From: Pseudomonadota bacterium
GTDB lineage: Bacteria; Pseudomonadota; Gammaproteobacteria; Burkholderiales; Burkholderiaceae_C
Assembly: GCA_023387335.1 (NCBI GenBank)
Contig: JAEWIF010000037.1
Coordinates: forward strand, 4,568-68,567
Length of the DNA: 64,000 nt
Reading direction: 5' to 3'
Part shown: piece by piece, positions 24,454 through 32,551 of the stretch
Layout: every line of letters starts with the position of its first letter
Numbering within the stretch: position 1 is the stretch's first letter
Made by a program: the position numbers and the translations under genes
The notes under the pieces: generated by a model
The model's input: the letters and a program-made list of their open reading frames with translations, nothing else
Told to the model about the DNA's origin: nothing
The model's database searches: none

Positions 24454-25749
24454 ATGGTTCCCCATCTCATCACGGCCCTGTCGGGCCCGATCAACGAACT
24501 CGAGGAACGCATCCTCGACTCCATGCCCGCCATCGAACGCTGGTTCCGGCTCGAATGGATGGAGCACACGCCGCCGTTCTACACCTCGGTGGACGTGCGC
24601 AATGCCGGCTTCAAGCTGGCGCCGGTCGACACCAACCTGTTCCCGGGCGGCTGGAACAACCTGACGCAGGAAATGCTGCCGCTGGCGGTGCAGGCGGCGA
24701 TGGCGGCCATCGAGAAGATCTGTCCGGAAGCGCGCAACCTGCTGGTGATCCCCGAGAACCACACGCGCAACACGTTCTACCTGGCCAACGTGCTGCAGCT
24801 CAAGCGCATCTTCCACATGGCGGGCCTGAACGTTCGCGTCGGCTCCATCAGCCCGGAGATCAAGGAGCCCACGAAGGTCGACCTGCCCACCGGCGAGTCG
24901 ATCCTGCTGGAGCCGGTGGTGCGCAGCAAGCACCGCCTGGGGCTCAAGGACTTCGATCCCTGCACCATCCTGCTGAACAACGACCTCACCGCCGGCCCGC
25001 CCGGCATCCTCGAGGACCTGCACGAGCAGTACCTGCTGCCGCCGCTGCACGCGGGCTGGTCGGTGCGGCGCAAGAGCCGTCACTTCCAGAGCTACGAGGA
25101 GGTGGCCAAGCGCTTCGGCAAGATGCTGGGCATCGACCCCTGGCTGATCAACCCGCTGTACAACAAGTGCGGCGAGATCGACTTCAACGAAGGCTCGGGC
25201 ATGGACTGCCTGACCACCAACGTCGATGCGCTGCTCTCGCGGGTGCGCAAGAAGTACAAGGAATACGGCATCAACGAGAAGCCGTTCGTGGTCGTCAAGG
25301 CCGACAACGGCACCTACGGCATGGGCATCATGACCGTGCGCGACGTCAAGGACCTGGAGCAGCTCAGCCGTCGCACGAAGAACAAGATGTCGGTCGTCAA
25401 GGACGGCCGCGAGGTGCACGACGTCATCATCCAGGAAGGCGTGCAGACCTACGAGCGCATCCATGACGCCGTGGCCGAGCCGGTGGTCTACATGATGGAC
25501 CGCTACGTGGTCGGCGGCTTCTACCGCGTGCATCCCGAGCGCGGCATCGACGAGAACCTCAACGCCCCGGGCGCCGGCTTCGTGCCGCTGGCGTTCGCCG
25601 AGAGCGCCCACCTGCCGCAGCCCGGCCAGAAGCCCGGCGCCAGCGCGCCGAACCGCTTCTACATGTATGGCGTCATCGGCCGCCTGGCCATGCTGGCCGC
25701 CAGCTACGAGCTGGAGGGCACGGATCCTGAAGCCGAGACCTACGACTAA
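24454..25749 (+). CDS. gshA: Glutamate--cysteine ligase
   Basis: A 431-residue ligase of the proteobacterial GshA type making gamma-glutamylcysteine, the first step of glutathione synthesis. Seen: MVPHLITALSGPINELEERILDSMP at the start, SVDVRNAGFKLAPVDTNLFP, FVVVKADNGTYGMGIMTV (ATP-grasp-like) and VYMMDRYVVGGFYRVH. gshB lies 4.6 kb downstream. A second, unrelated ligase of the YbdK type is encoded at 48960-50138. Confidence 0.93.
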   Translation: MVPHLITALSGPINELEERILDSMPAIERWFRLEWMEHTPPFYTSVDVRNAGFKLAPVDTNLFPGGWNNLTQEMLPLAVQAAMAAIEKICPEARNLLVIPENHTRNTFYLANVLQLKRIFHMAGLNVRVGSISPEIKEPTKVDLPTGESILLEPVVRSKHRLGLKDFDPCTILLNNDLTAGPPGILEDLHEQYLLPPLHAGWSVRRKSRHFQSYEEVAKRFGKMLGIDPWLINPLYNKCGEIDFNEGSGMDCLTTNVDALLSRVRKKYKEYGINEKPFVVVKADNGTYGMGIMTVRDVKDLEQLSRRTKNKMSVVKDGREVHDVIIQEGVQTYERIHDAVAEPVVYMMDRYVVGGFYRVHPERGIDENLNAPGAGFVPLAFAESAHLPQPGQKPGASAPNRFYMYGVIGRLAMLAASYELEGTDPEAETYD

Positions 25750-25837
25750 TGTTCTCGTTTCTCACTTGCTGCGCCGCAACATGGATCTCCGAAGGTCTTT
25801 GCGGCGGCGCACAATAGCGGTCCCTCAAGGAACGGAA

Positions 25838-25881
25838 CCCCGCCGCCGCTAAGCCGGCGCCAAGACGGGGCGCTTTTTTTT
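25838..25881 (+). promoter_or_regulatory. Terminator-like hairpin in the kup leader
   Basis: Outer stem CCCCG (25838-25842) / CGGGG (25866-25870) and an alternative inner stem CGCCG / CGGCG, followed by CGC and eight Ts (25874-25881). It has the form of an intrinsic terminator but lies upstream of, and runs into, the only available kup start (TTG 25880). This fits an attenuator or leader element; I match it to no known riboswitch. A CACAAT box near 25811 could be the promoter. Confidence 0.5.
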
Positions 25882-27748
25882 GCAAAGCTCCAAATCCCCG
25901 CTTGCGGCGCTGACCCTGGGCGCCATCGGTGTCGTCTACGGCGACATCGGGACCAGCGTCCTCTACGCGGTCAAGGAGGTCTTCGGCTCCGGCCACGTGG
26001 ACTTCAGCACCGGCAACGTCTACGGGATCCTCTCGGTCCTCTTCTGGACGCTCACCGTCATCGTCTCGATCAAGTACGTGGTGCTCGTGCTGCGGGCCGA
26101 CAACAACGGCGAGGGTGGGCTGATCGCCATGCTGGCGCTGGCCTCGCAGGCGGTGAAGGACAAGCCCCGGCTGCGTGCCGCGCTGCTGGCCGTCGGCATC
26201 TTCGGCACTTCGCTCTTCTACGGCGACGGCGTCATCACGCCGGCGATCTCGGTGCTGTCGGCGGTCGAAGGCCTGGAGGTGGTGTCGCCGCGCTTCACCG
26301 AATGGGTGATCCCGCTGACGCTGGTGATCCTGTTCTGCCTGTTCGCGGTGCAGAAGCACGGCACGGGCGGCGTGGGGCGCTATTTCGGGGCGATCACGCT
26401 GGTGTGGTTCTTCACGCTGGCCGCGCTGGGCGTGTCGAACATCGTGCGGCATCCCGAGATCCTGCAGGCGATCAGTCCGCACCACGCGGTCTCCTTCATG
26501 TGGCACCACCCGGGCACCACCTTCATCATCCTGGGCGCGGTGGTGCTGTGCGTCACCGGCGCCGAGGCGCTCTACGCGGACCTGGGCCACTTCGGCAAGA
26601 AGCCGATCCGGCTGGCGTGGTTCGCGGTCGTGATGCCGGCGCTGACGCTCAACTACTTCGGCCAGGGCGCGCTGCTGCTGGAACGGCCGGACGCGGTCAA
26701 GAACCCGTTCTTCCTGATGGCGCCCGACTGGGCGCTGCTCCCGCTGGTCGGGCTGGCCACCGCCGCCACCGTCATCGCATCGCAGGCGCTGATCACCGGC
26801 GCCTTCAGCGTCACCCGCCAGGCAATGCAGCTGGGCTACCTGCCGCGGCTGAACGTGCAGCACACCAGCGTGCGCGAGACCGGGCAGATCTACATCCCGT
26901 TCGTGAACTGGGGCCTGTTCGTCGCCATCGTGCTGGCGGTGGTGATGTTCCGCTCGTCCAGCAACCTGGCGGCGGCCTACGGCATCGCGGTCACGCTGGA
27001 CATGCTGATCACCACCACGCTGACGTTCTTCGTCATCCGCTACAGCTGGAAGTACCCGCTGTGGCTGTGCATCGCGGCGACGGGCTGGTTCTTCATCGTC
27101 GACGTCACCTTCTTCGCGTCCAACCTGCTCAAGCTGCTGCAGGGCGGCTGGTTCCCGCTGATGATCGGCGCGGCCGTCTTCACGCTGATGATGACCTGGA
27201 AGCGCGGCCGCACCATCCTCAACGAGAAGCTGCGCGAGGACGCCATCGACCTGCCCAGCTTCCTGGAGGCGGTGTTCGTCAACCCGCCGATGCGCGTGGA
27301 AGGCACCGCGGTGTTCCTCACCGCCGAACCGGGGCGGGTGCCCAACGCACTGCTGCACAACCTCAAGCACAACAAGGTGCTGCACGAGAAGAACCTGTTC
27401 GTCACCGTGCGCAGCCACGAGGTGCCGTGGATCGGACTGTCCAAGCGGCTGGAGATGGAGGCGCTCGGGCGCAACTGCTGGCAGGTGGTCGTCCACTACG
27501 GCTTCAAGAACGACTTCGACGTGCCGCGCGCGCTGGAGCAGATGCGCCACAACGGCTGCGAGCTGCAGCCCATGACCACGAGCTACTTCCTCTCGCGCGA
27601 CGTGGTCGTCCCGACCATCGGCAGCGGCATGGCCCCCTGGCGCGAGAAGCTGTTCGCCCAGATGCACCACAACGCCGGCGCCGCGGCGGACTTCCTCAAG
27701 CTGCCGAACAACGCGGTGGTGGAGCTGGGGTCGAAGATCGAGATCTGA
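25880..27748 (+). CDS. kup: Low-affinity potassium uptake protein Kup
   Basis: A 622-residue K+ symporter with about twelve transmembrane segments in the first ~450 residues and a soluble C-terminal part. Seen: LAALTLGAIGVVYGDIGTS, FYGDGVITPAISVLSAVEG, CVTGAEALYADLGHFGK and ITGAFSVTRQAMQLGYLPR. The frame has a stop at 25850 and no ATG or GTG before the conserved core, so TTG 25880 is the only standard start; it yields MQSSKSPLAALTLG, close to the usual N-terminus. This start sits at the end of a T8 tract after a terminator-like hairpin. Confidence 0.93.
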   Translation: MQSSKSPLAALTLGAIGVVYGDIGTSVLYAVKEVFGSGHVDFSTGNVYGILSVLFWTLTVIVSIKYVVLVLRADNNGEGGLIAMLALASQAVKDKPRLRAALLAVGIFGTSLFYGDGVITPAISVLSAVEGLEVVSPRFTEWVIPLTLVILFCLFAVQKHGTGGVGRYFGAITLVWFFTLAALGVSNIVRHPEILQAISPHHAVSFMWHHPGTTFIILGAVVLCVTGAEALYADLGHFGKKPIRLAWFAVVMPALTLNYFGQGALLLERPDAVKNPFFLMAPDWALLPLVGLATAATVIASQALITGAFSVTRQAMQLGYLPRLNVQHTSVRETGQIYIPFVNWGLFVAIVLAVVMFRSSSNLAAAYGIAVTLDMLITTTLTFFVIRYSWKYPLWLCIAATGWFFIVDVTFFASNLLKLLQGGWFPLMIGAAVFTLMMTWKRGRTILNEKLREDAIDLPSFLEAVFVNPPMRVEGTAVFLTAEPGRVPNALLHNLKHNKVLHEKNLFVTVRSHEVPWIGLSKRLEMEALGRNCWQVVVHYGFKNDFDVPRALEQMRHNGCELQPMTTSYFLSRDVVVPTIGSGMAPWREKLFAQMHHNAGAAADFLKLPNNAVVELGSKIEI

Positions 27749-27844
27749 GCGCCGGTTCCTGTCTGACCGCTGTATGGCGGTCGTCACGGCCCATCTGCCC
27801 ATGCTACGTTCGCGTCCCCGCGTACGGCTGAGCAACGCCGTCTA

Positions 27845-27873
27845 TTGCACCTCGTGCTATAGCTGGCTACACT
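27845..27873 (+). promoter_or_regulatory. Sigma-70-like promoter and palindrome before the toxin-antitoxin pair
   Basis: TTGCAC (27845-27850), a 17-base spacer, then TACACT (27868-27873). The spacer contains the perfect palindrome GCTATAGC (27856-27863), a plausible operator for the antitoxin. The -10 box abuts the toxin ATG, so a transcript from this promoter would start inside the ORF; either the toxin uses a later start or this promoter is coincidental. Confidence 0.45.
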
Positions 27874-28275
27874 ATGGGCACAGGCAAGCGAGTCTTCAAA
27901 CTCAAGACGTTTTCCCGCTGGGCGAAAGGCGTGCTCACCGATGAGCAGCTGTGCGCTGCGGCCAAGGAAGTGACGGCCGGGCACTATGAGGCCGATCTGG
28001 GCGGCGGCATCTGCAAGAAGCGCATCGCGGCCAGTGGGCAAGGCAAGAGTGGAGCCGCGCGAACACTGATCGCCAAGAAGCACCAGGAGGCGATCTTCTT
28101 CATTGCCGGTCGGGAGAAGAGCGATCCGGGGGCCGACTTCTCGGACAAGCAGGTCGAGGCCGCGAAACTGGTGGCCAAAGGCCTTCAGAGTGCGACGGAG
28201 GAAAAGTTGAAGCTGCTGCTTGAAGCCGGAGCCGTCCAGGAGATCTGCAATGAAAAGCCAAGCCCCCAGGAATGA
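27874..28275 (+). CDS. Type II toxin, RelE/ParE-like (COG4737 type)
   Basis: A 133-residue protein resembling the RelE-like toxins paired with NadS/HigA antitoxins: VFKLKTFSRWAKGVLTDEQL at the start, the family core EADLGGGICKKRIAASGQGKSGAART, and the strand HQEAIFFIAGREK. Related toxins cleave mRNA on the ribosome. The antitoxin gene overlaps its 3' end by 26 bases, in the toxin-first order typical of HigBA. The C-terminus is slightly longer than usual. The pair lies alone between kup and a terminator, consistent with a mobile insertion. Confidence 0.85.
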   Translation: MGTGKRVFKLKTFSRWAKGVLTDEQLCAAAKEVTAGHYEADLGGGICKKRIAASGQGKSGAARTLIAKKHQEAIFFIAGREKSDPGADFSDKQVEAAKLVAKGLQSATEEKLKLLLEAGAVQEICNEKPSPQE

Positions 28276-28585
28276 TCGCGTTCTCGGCGAGATGCTGGAG
28301 ATGGCGACCGAGCTGAGCCGGCACGGCCTGCTGTCGCAGGAGGACATGCTGCAGGTCCGCGCGTTGTGCGAGACACCTCCGGTCTACAGTCCGCGCAAGG
28401 TGGCCGACATCCGGATGAAGAAGGCCCGGATGAGCCAGTCCGTCTTCGCCGAGTTCCTGAACGTCAGCGTCTCCGCCGTGCAGAAGTGGGAGGCGCCGGG
28501 TTCCGGCAAGCACCCGACCGGTGCGGCGGCAAGGCTGATCCAGATCATCGAGAAAAAAGGCGTGGAGGCGATCCTGGTCGCCTGA
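28250..28585 (+). CDS. Type II antitoxin, XRE/NadS-like
   Basis: A 111-residue DNA-binding antitoxin. ATG 28250 is preceded by AGGAG at a good distance and overlaps the toxin 3' end. The helix-turn-helix covers about residues 60-85: PRKVADIRMKKARMSQSVFA, then EFLNVSVSAVQKWEAPGSGK. KHPTGAAARLIQIIEKKG is typical of NadS-type antitoxins. It should neutralise the toxin and repress the pair, probably through the GCTATAGC palindrome (inference). Confidence 0.87.
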   Translation: MKSQAPRNDRVLGEMLEMATELSRHGLLSQEDMLQVRALCETPPVYSPRKVADIRMKKARMSQSVFAEFLNVSVSAVQKWEAPGSGKHPTGAAARLIQIIEKKGVEAILVA

Positions 28586-28587
28586 AA

Positions 28588-28614
28588 CGAAAAGGGCGCC
28601 GAGGCGCCCCTTTC
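28588..28614. terminator. Bidirectional terminator between antitoxin and gltI
   Basis: Stem AAAGGGCGCC / GGCGCCCCTTT with a two-base GA loop and A/T flanks on both sides. It serves the antitoxin on the plus strand and the binding-protein gene on the minus strand. Confidence 0.8.
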
Positions 28615-28632
28615 GCTTGCGTCGATCCGCGA

Positions 28633-29511
28633 TCAGATCGCCGGCTTGTCGCTCTGGGCCTTGAGGTTGTCCTTCAGCTCCTGCGCCATCGGGAAGTTCA
28701 GGTTCACGTTCCGCGGCGGGATGGGCGAAGTGAACCACTTGGTGTAGAGCTTCTCGAACTCGCCGTTCTTCATCATGTTGCCGATCACGCCGTTCACCAG
28801 CTGCTGGAACTTCGGATCGTCCTTGCGCAGCATGCAGGCGTAAGGCTCGACCTGCAGGGCTTCGCCCACCACGTCCCAGTCGGCCGGGTTGCGGTCGGCG
28901 GCCTTCAGGCCGTACAGCAGGATGTCGTCCATGCCGAAGGCGACGGCGCGGCCGGTTTCCACCAGCAGCTTGGAATCATCGTGGTCCTTGCCCGCGATGA
29001 TGTTCATGTTCAGGTTCTTGTCCGCGTTGTACTTGCGCAGGACCTGGAAGTTGGTCGTGCCGGTGGTGGTGGACACGGTCTTGCCGGCGAGATCGGAGTA
29101 GTTCTTGATGCCGCTGTTCTTCTTCACCAGCAGACGGGTGCCGGTGTAGAAGTGGTTGATCGCGAACTGCACGTCCTTGCCGCGCGCCGTGTTGTTGGTG
29201 GTGGAGCCGCACTCCAGGTCCACCGTTCCGTTGGTCAGCAGCGGGATGCGGTTGGCCGACGTCACGGCCTGCCAGGCCACCTCGATGTTGGGCTTGCCGG
29301 TGGCCTTCTTGACCTCGGCGGCGATGGCCTCGGAGATCTCCACCATCATGCCCACCGGCTTGTCGGGACCGGCGAGGTAGCTGAACGGCACGGACGCTTC
29401 GCGGTAGGCCAGGGTGATCTTGTTGTTGTCGGCCACCTTCTTGAGCGTGTCGGCGGACGCGGCGCCGGCCGCGAGGGCGAGCGCCAGGGGGATCAGGCTG
29501 TACTTGTTCAT
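28633..29511 (-). CDS. gltI: Glutamate/aspartate ABC transporter substrate-binding protein
   Basis: A 292-residue periplasmic protein with a signal peptide (MNKYSLIPLALALAAGAASA). The family features are ITLAYREASVPFSYL, LECGSTTNNTARGKDVQFAI and VAFGMDDILLYGL. AGGAG precedes ATG 29511. No permease or ATPase gene is adjacent, so it is an orphan here and must work with components encoded elsewhere. The exact amino acid bound is inferred from similarity to GltI. Confidence 0.88.
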   Translation of the reverse strand: MNKYSLIPLALALAAGAASADTLKKVADNNKITLAYREASVPFSYLAGPDKPVGMMVEISEAIAAEVKKATGKPNIEVAWQAVTSANRIPLLTNGTVDLECGSTTNNTARGKDVQFAINHFYTGTRLLVKKNSGIKNYSDLAGKTVSTTTGTTNFQVLRKYNADKNLNMNIIAGKDHDDSKLLVETGRAVAFGMDDILLYGLKAADRNPADWDVVGEALQVEPYACMLRKDDPKFQQLVNGVIGNMMKNGEFEKLYTKWFTSPIPPRNVNLNFPMAQELKDNLKAQSDKPAI

Positions 29512-29649
29512 TCGTTCGGCTCCTGTGAGTTTGAGGGCGAGCCGAGTGTAGGCAGGTTCCATGCCGGGCCGACTCCGAGCAAACCCATAGCACGCCGGCG
29601 GTGTCCTTGCCCGCCCAGTGCAACCGGCCGCCGTGCTACGGTGCGGGCC

Positions 29650-30369
29650 ATGAGCCAGGACCGACTTTCCGACTTCCCCATCACCCGCAAGTGGCCCGCA
29701 GCCCACCCGGACCGCCTGCAGCTTTACTCGCTGCCCACGCCCAATGGCGTGAAGGTCTCCATCGCGCTGGAAGAAACCGGCCTGCCCTACGAGGTGCACC
29801 GGGTCGATTTCGAGCGGCACGACCAGACCTCGCCCGAGTTCCTGTCGCTCAACCCGAACAACAAGATCCCGGCCATCCTGGACCCGAACGGCCCGGGCGG
29901 ACGGCCGCTGGCGCTGTTCGAGTCCGGCGCCATCCTGATGTACCTGGCCGAGAAGACCGGCCGGCTGCTGCCGCGCGATCCGGCGCAGCGCTGGGGCGCG
30001 GTGCAGTGGCTGATGTTCCAGATGGGCGGCATCGGGCCGATGTTCGGCCAGGTCGGGTTCTTCCACAAGTTCGCCGGCCGCGAGTTCGAGGACAAGCGGC
30101 CGCGCGACCGCTACGTGGCGGAGTCCAGGCGCCTGCTGGCCGTGGTCGACCAGCAGCTGGCCCGGAACGAGTGGCTGGCCGGCGAGGAGTACAGCATCGC
30201 CGACATCGCCGCCTTCCCCTGGATCCGCAACCTGGTCGGCTTCTACGGCGCCGGCGAGCTGGTGGAGTGGGACCGCTTCACCCACGCGCGCCGCGGCCTC
30301 GAGGCCTTCCTCGCGCGCCCCGCCGTGCAGCGCGGCCTGACCATCCCCGCCGCGCCGCCCAAGCCCTGA
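29650..30369 (+). CDS. Glutathione S-transferase, YfcG/YghU-like
   Basis: A 239-residue two-domain protein. The thioredoxin-like N-terminal part carries LYSLPTPNGVKVSIALEETG and NPNNKIPAILDPNGPGG. The helical part carries FESGAILMYLAEKTGRLL and WLMFQMGGIGPMFGQVGFF, a hallmark of the Nu-class (YfcG/YghU) enzymes, which show disulfide-bond reductase activity with glutathione. It lies 24 bases upstream of gshB, so a shared transcript is likely and fits a glutathione role. Confidence 0.88.
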   Translation: MSQDRLSDFPITRKWPAAHPDRLQLYSLPTPNGVKVSIALEETGLPYEVHRVDFERHDQTSPEFLSLNPNNKIPAILDPNGPGGRPLALFESGAILMYLAEKTGRLLPRDPAQRWGAVQWLMFQMGGIGPMFGQVGFFHKFAGREFEDKRPRDRYVAESRRLLAVVDQQLARNEWLAGEEYSIADIAAFPWIRNLVGFYGAGELVEWDRFTHARRGLEAFLARPAVQRGLTIPAAPPKP

Positions 30370-30393
30370 GCCCCTCCTTCGGACGACCCCACG

Positions 30394-31350
30394 ATGAACC
30401 TGCTTTTCGTTGCCGATCCGCTCGAGGCCTTCAAGGTCTACAAGGACACGACCTTCTCGATGATGCGCGAGGCGCAGCGCCGCGGCCACCGCATCTGGGC
30501 CTGCGAGCCGCGCCACCTGGCCTGGCGCTCCGGCGGCCAGGTGCAGGCCGCGGTGCGCGAGATCACCCTGACCGGCGGCGTGGACCCGTGGTTCGAGCAG
30601 ACCGGCACGCCCGTGCGCGCGCTGCGCGAGTTCGATGCGGTGCTGATGCGCAAGGACCCGCCGTTCGACGCCGAGTACTTCTACGCCACCCACCTGCTGG
30701 AGCAGGCCGAGCGCGAGGGCGCGCGCGTGTTCAACAGCCCGCGGGCGCTGCGCGACCACCCGGAAAAGCTGGCGATCATGGAGTTCCCGCAGTTCGTCAG
30801 CCCCACGCTGGTGACGCGCGACGCCGACGAGATCCGCCGCTTCCACGCGGAGCACCAGGACGTGATCCTGAAGCCGCTGGACGGCATGGGCGGCATGGGC
30901 ATCTTCCGCGTGCGCGCCGACGGCCTGAACCTGGGCGCCATCATCGAGACGCTCAACCGCGACGGCGCCACCACGGTGATGGCGCAGCGCTTCGTGCCCG
31001 ACATCGTCAAGGGCGACAAGCGCGTGCTGGTGATCGGCGGCAAGCCGGTGCCGTTCAGCCTGGCCCGCATCCCGCAGGGCAGCGAGGTGCGCGGCAACCT
31101 GGCGGCCGGCGGCAAGGGCGTGGCCCAGCCGCTGACGGCGCGCGACTGGGAGATCGCGCAGGCGCTGGGTCCGGTGCTGGCCGCGCGCGGACTGCTGCTG
31201 GTGGGCCTGGACGTCATCGGCGACAGCCTCACCGAGATCAACGTCACCAGCCCGACCTGCTTCCAGGAGATCACCCAGCAGAGCGGCTTCGACGTGCCCG
31301 CGATGTTCGTCGACGCGCTGGAAGCCGCCTGCGCGGCGGTCACTCGCTGA
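30394..31350 (+). CDS. gshB: Glutathione synthetase
   Basis: A 318-residue ATP-grasp enzyme joining gamma-glutamylcysteine and glycine. Seen: MNLLFVADPLEAFKVYKDTT, HPEKLAIMEFPQFVSPTLVT, VILKPLDGMGGMGIFRV and LFVGLDVIGD-like LLLVGLDVIGDSLTEINVTS. The length is typical. Its 3' end overlaps the convergent DUF1428 gene by 11 bases. Confidence 0.96.
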   Translation: MNLLFVADPLEAFKVYKDTTFSMMREAQRRGHRIWACEPRHLAWRSGGQVQAAVREITLTGGVDPWFEQTGTPVRALREFDAVLMRKDPPFDAEYFYATHLLEQAEREGARVFNSPRALRDHPEKLAIMEFPQFVSPTLVTRDADEIRRFHAEHQDVILKPLDGMGGMGIFRVRADGLNLGAIIETLNRDGATTVMAQRFVPDIVKGDKRVLVIGGKPVPFSLARIPQGSEVRGNLAAGGKGVAQPLTARDWEIAQALGPVLAARGLLLVGLDVIGDSLTEINVTSPTCFQEITQQSGFDVPAMFVDALEAACAAVTR

Positions 31351-31687
31351 ACAGCACCTCGAAGCCACCGTAGATCAGGCGCTTGCCGTCGAAGGGCATC
31401 TTCATGTCCTTGAAGCGCGGGTCTTCCATCGACTTCTTCCAGGCCTCGTCGCGCGCGGCCTTGGACGCCCAGGTGATCCAGGAGAACACCACGGTCTCGT
31501 CCTGCTCGCGTTTCACCGCCATCGGGAACGACGTGACCTTGCCCTCGGGCACGTCGTCGCCCCAGCATTCGACGACGTTGAGCGCGCCGTATTCCTTGAA
31601 GACCTTGGCCGCGAACTTCGCATGCTCGAGGTAGGCCGCGCGGTTGGCCCGGGGCACGGCGGCGACGAATCCATCGACGTATTTCAT
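31340..31687 (-). CDS. DUF1428 family protein
   Basis: A 115-residue cytoplasmic protein with a ferredoxin-like alpha/beta pattern: MKYVDGFVAAVPRANRAAYL, VVECWGDDVPEGKVTSFPMA, VVFSWITWASKAARDEAWK and KRLIYGGFEVLFSE, all typical of DUF1428 (dimeric alpha-beta barrel). Function is unknown; the fold resembles small monooxygenases. ATG 31687 has AGGAGATAGCC upstream. Confidence 0.85.
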   Translation of the reverse strand: MKYVDGFVAAVPRANRAAYLEHAKFAAKVFKEYGALNVVECWGDDVPEGKVTSFPMAVKREQDETVVFSWITWASKAARDEAWKKSMEDPRFKDMKMPFDGKRLIYGGFEVLFSE

Positions 31688-31779
31688 GGCTATCTCCTGT
31701 CGGGTTGAGGGAGCGGCGCGAGTGCCGCCCTGGAACCACGACGATCGACCGGCGCCGGAATCGACAGCCGCCCGCAGGC

Positions 31780-32544
31780 TCAGCAGACCGCCGCGCCGTC
31801 CACGAAGACTCGCAGTTCGCCCGGCTGCATCTGCGTCCAGTTCTCGTCGGTGGTCAGCGGCGCCGTCACCACGACCGCCACCTTGTCCTGCGGCGTCGTA
31901 TGGTGGGAGAAGTCGATGGAGAGGTCCTCGTCCTTCAGGCGCGCGTGCGCGAAGGGATGCTTGCGCTCGACGTGGAAGAGGTTGGTGGCGCAGTGCGCCC
32001 ACAGCGCCTCGCCGTTGGACAGCATGAAGTTGAAAGGCCCGTGGCGCGCGATCTGCGGCGCCAGCTCGCGCAGCGTGAGCGTCAGCTCGGCCACGCTGGG
32101 CACGCCGGCATGCGACTTCCACAGCTCCTGCATGATCCAGCAGAAGGCGCGCTCGCTGTCCGTGCTGCCCACCGGCCGGAAGCTCGCGTGCAGCCGCGGC
32201 TGGAAGTCCTTCAGGTCGCCGTTGTGCGCGAACACCCAGTAGCGGCCCCACAGCTCGCGCACGAACGGGTGGCAATTCTCCAGCGACACCTCGCCCTGCG
32301 TGGCCTTGCGGATGTGGGCGATGACGTTGCGGCTCTTGATGGGGTAGCGGCGGATCAGGTCGGCCACCGGCGACTGCGAGGCCGGCTGGTGGTCGACGAA
32401 ATGGCGCAGGCCCCGTCCCTCGAAGAAGGCGATGCCCCAGCCGTCGGCGTGGTGGTCGGTGCGTCCGCCGCGCTGCGCGAAACCGGTGAAGCTGAACGTG
32501 ACGTCCGTGGGCGTGTTGCAGTTCATCCCGAGCAGCTGGCACAT
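31780..32544 (-). CDS. Class II glutamine amidotransferase, YafJ-like
   Basis: A 254-residue Ntn hydrolase with the nucleophile Cys2 exposed after Met removal (MCQLLGMNCNTPTDVTFSF). QRGGRTDHHADGWGIAFF and VFAHNGDLKDFQPRL are the glutamine-binding segments. It has only the glutaminase domain, so the ammonia acceptor is unknown. It follows the DHA2 exporter gene by seven bases on the same strand. Confidence 0.87.
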   Translation of the reverse strand: MCQLLGMNCNTPTDVTFSFTGFAQRGGRTDHHADGWGIAFFEGRGLRHFVDHQPASQSPVADLIRRYPIKSRNVIAHIRKATQGEVSLENCHPFVRELWGRYWVFAHNGDLKDFQPRLHASFRPVGSTDSERAFCWIMQELWKSHAGVPSVAELTLTLRELAPQIARHGPFNFMLSNGEALWAHCATNLFHVERKHPFAHARLKDEDLSIDFSHHTTPQDKVAVVVTAPLTTDENWTQMQPGELRVFVDGAAVC

Positions 32545-32551
32545 GGGACGA

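Noticed and set aside
25800..25880. A known riboswitch (ydaO, ykkC or yybP type) ahead of kup
   Set aside because: None of the conserved core motifs of those classes is visible; only a hairpin and a T-tract can be supported.
27765..27782. GACCGC / GCGGTC inverted repeat after kup as a terminator
   Set aside because: The stem is only six base pairs and no T-tract follows.
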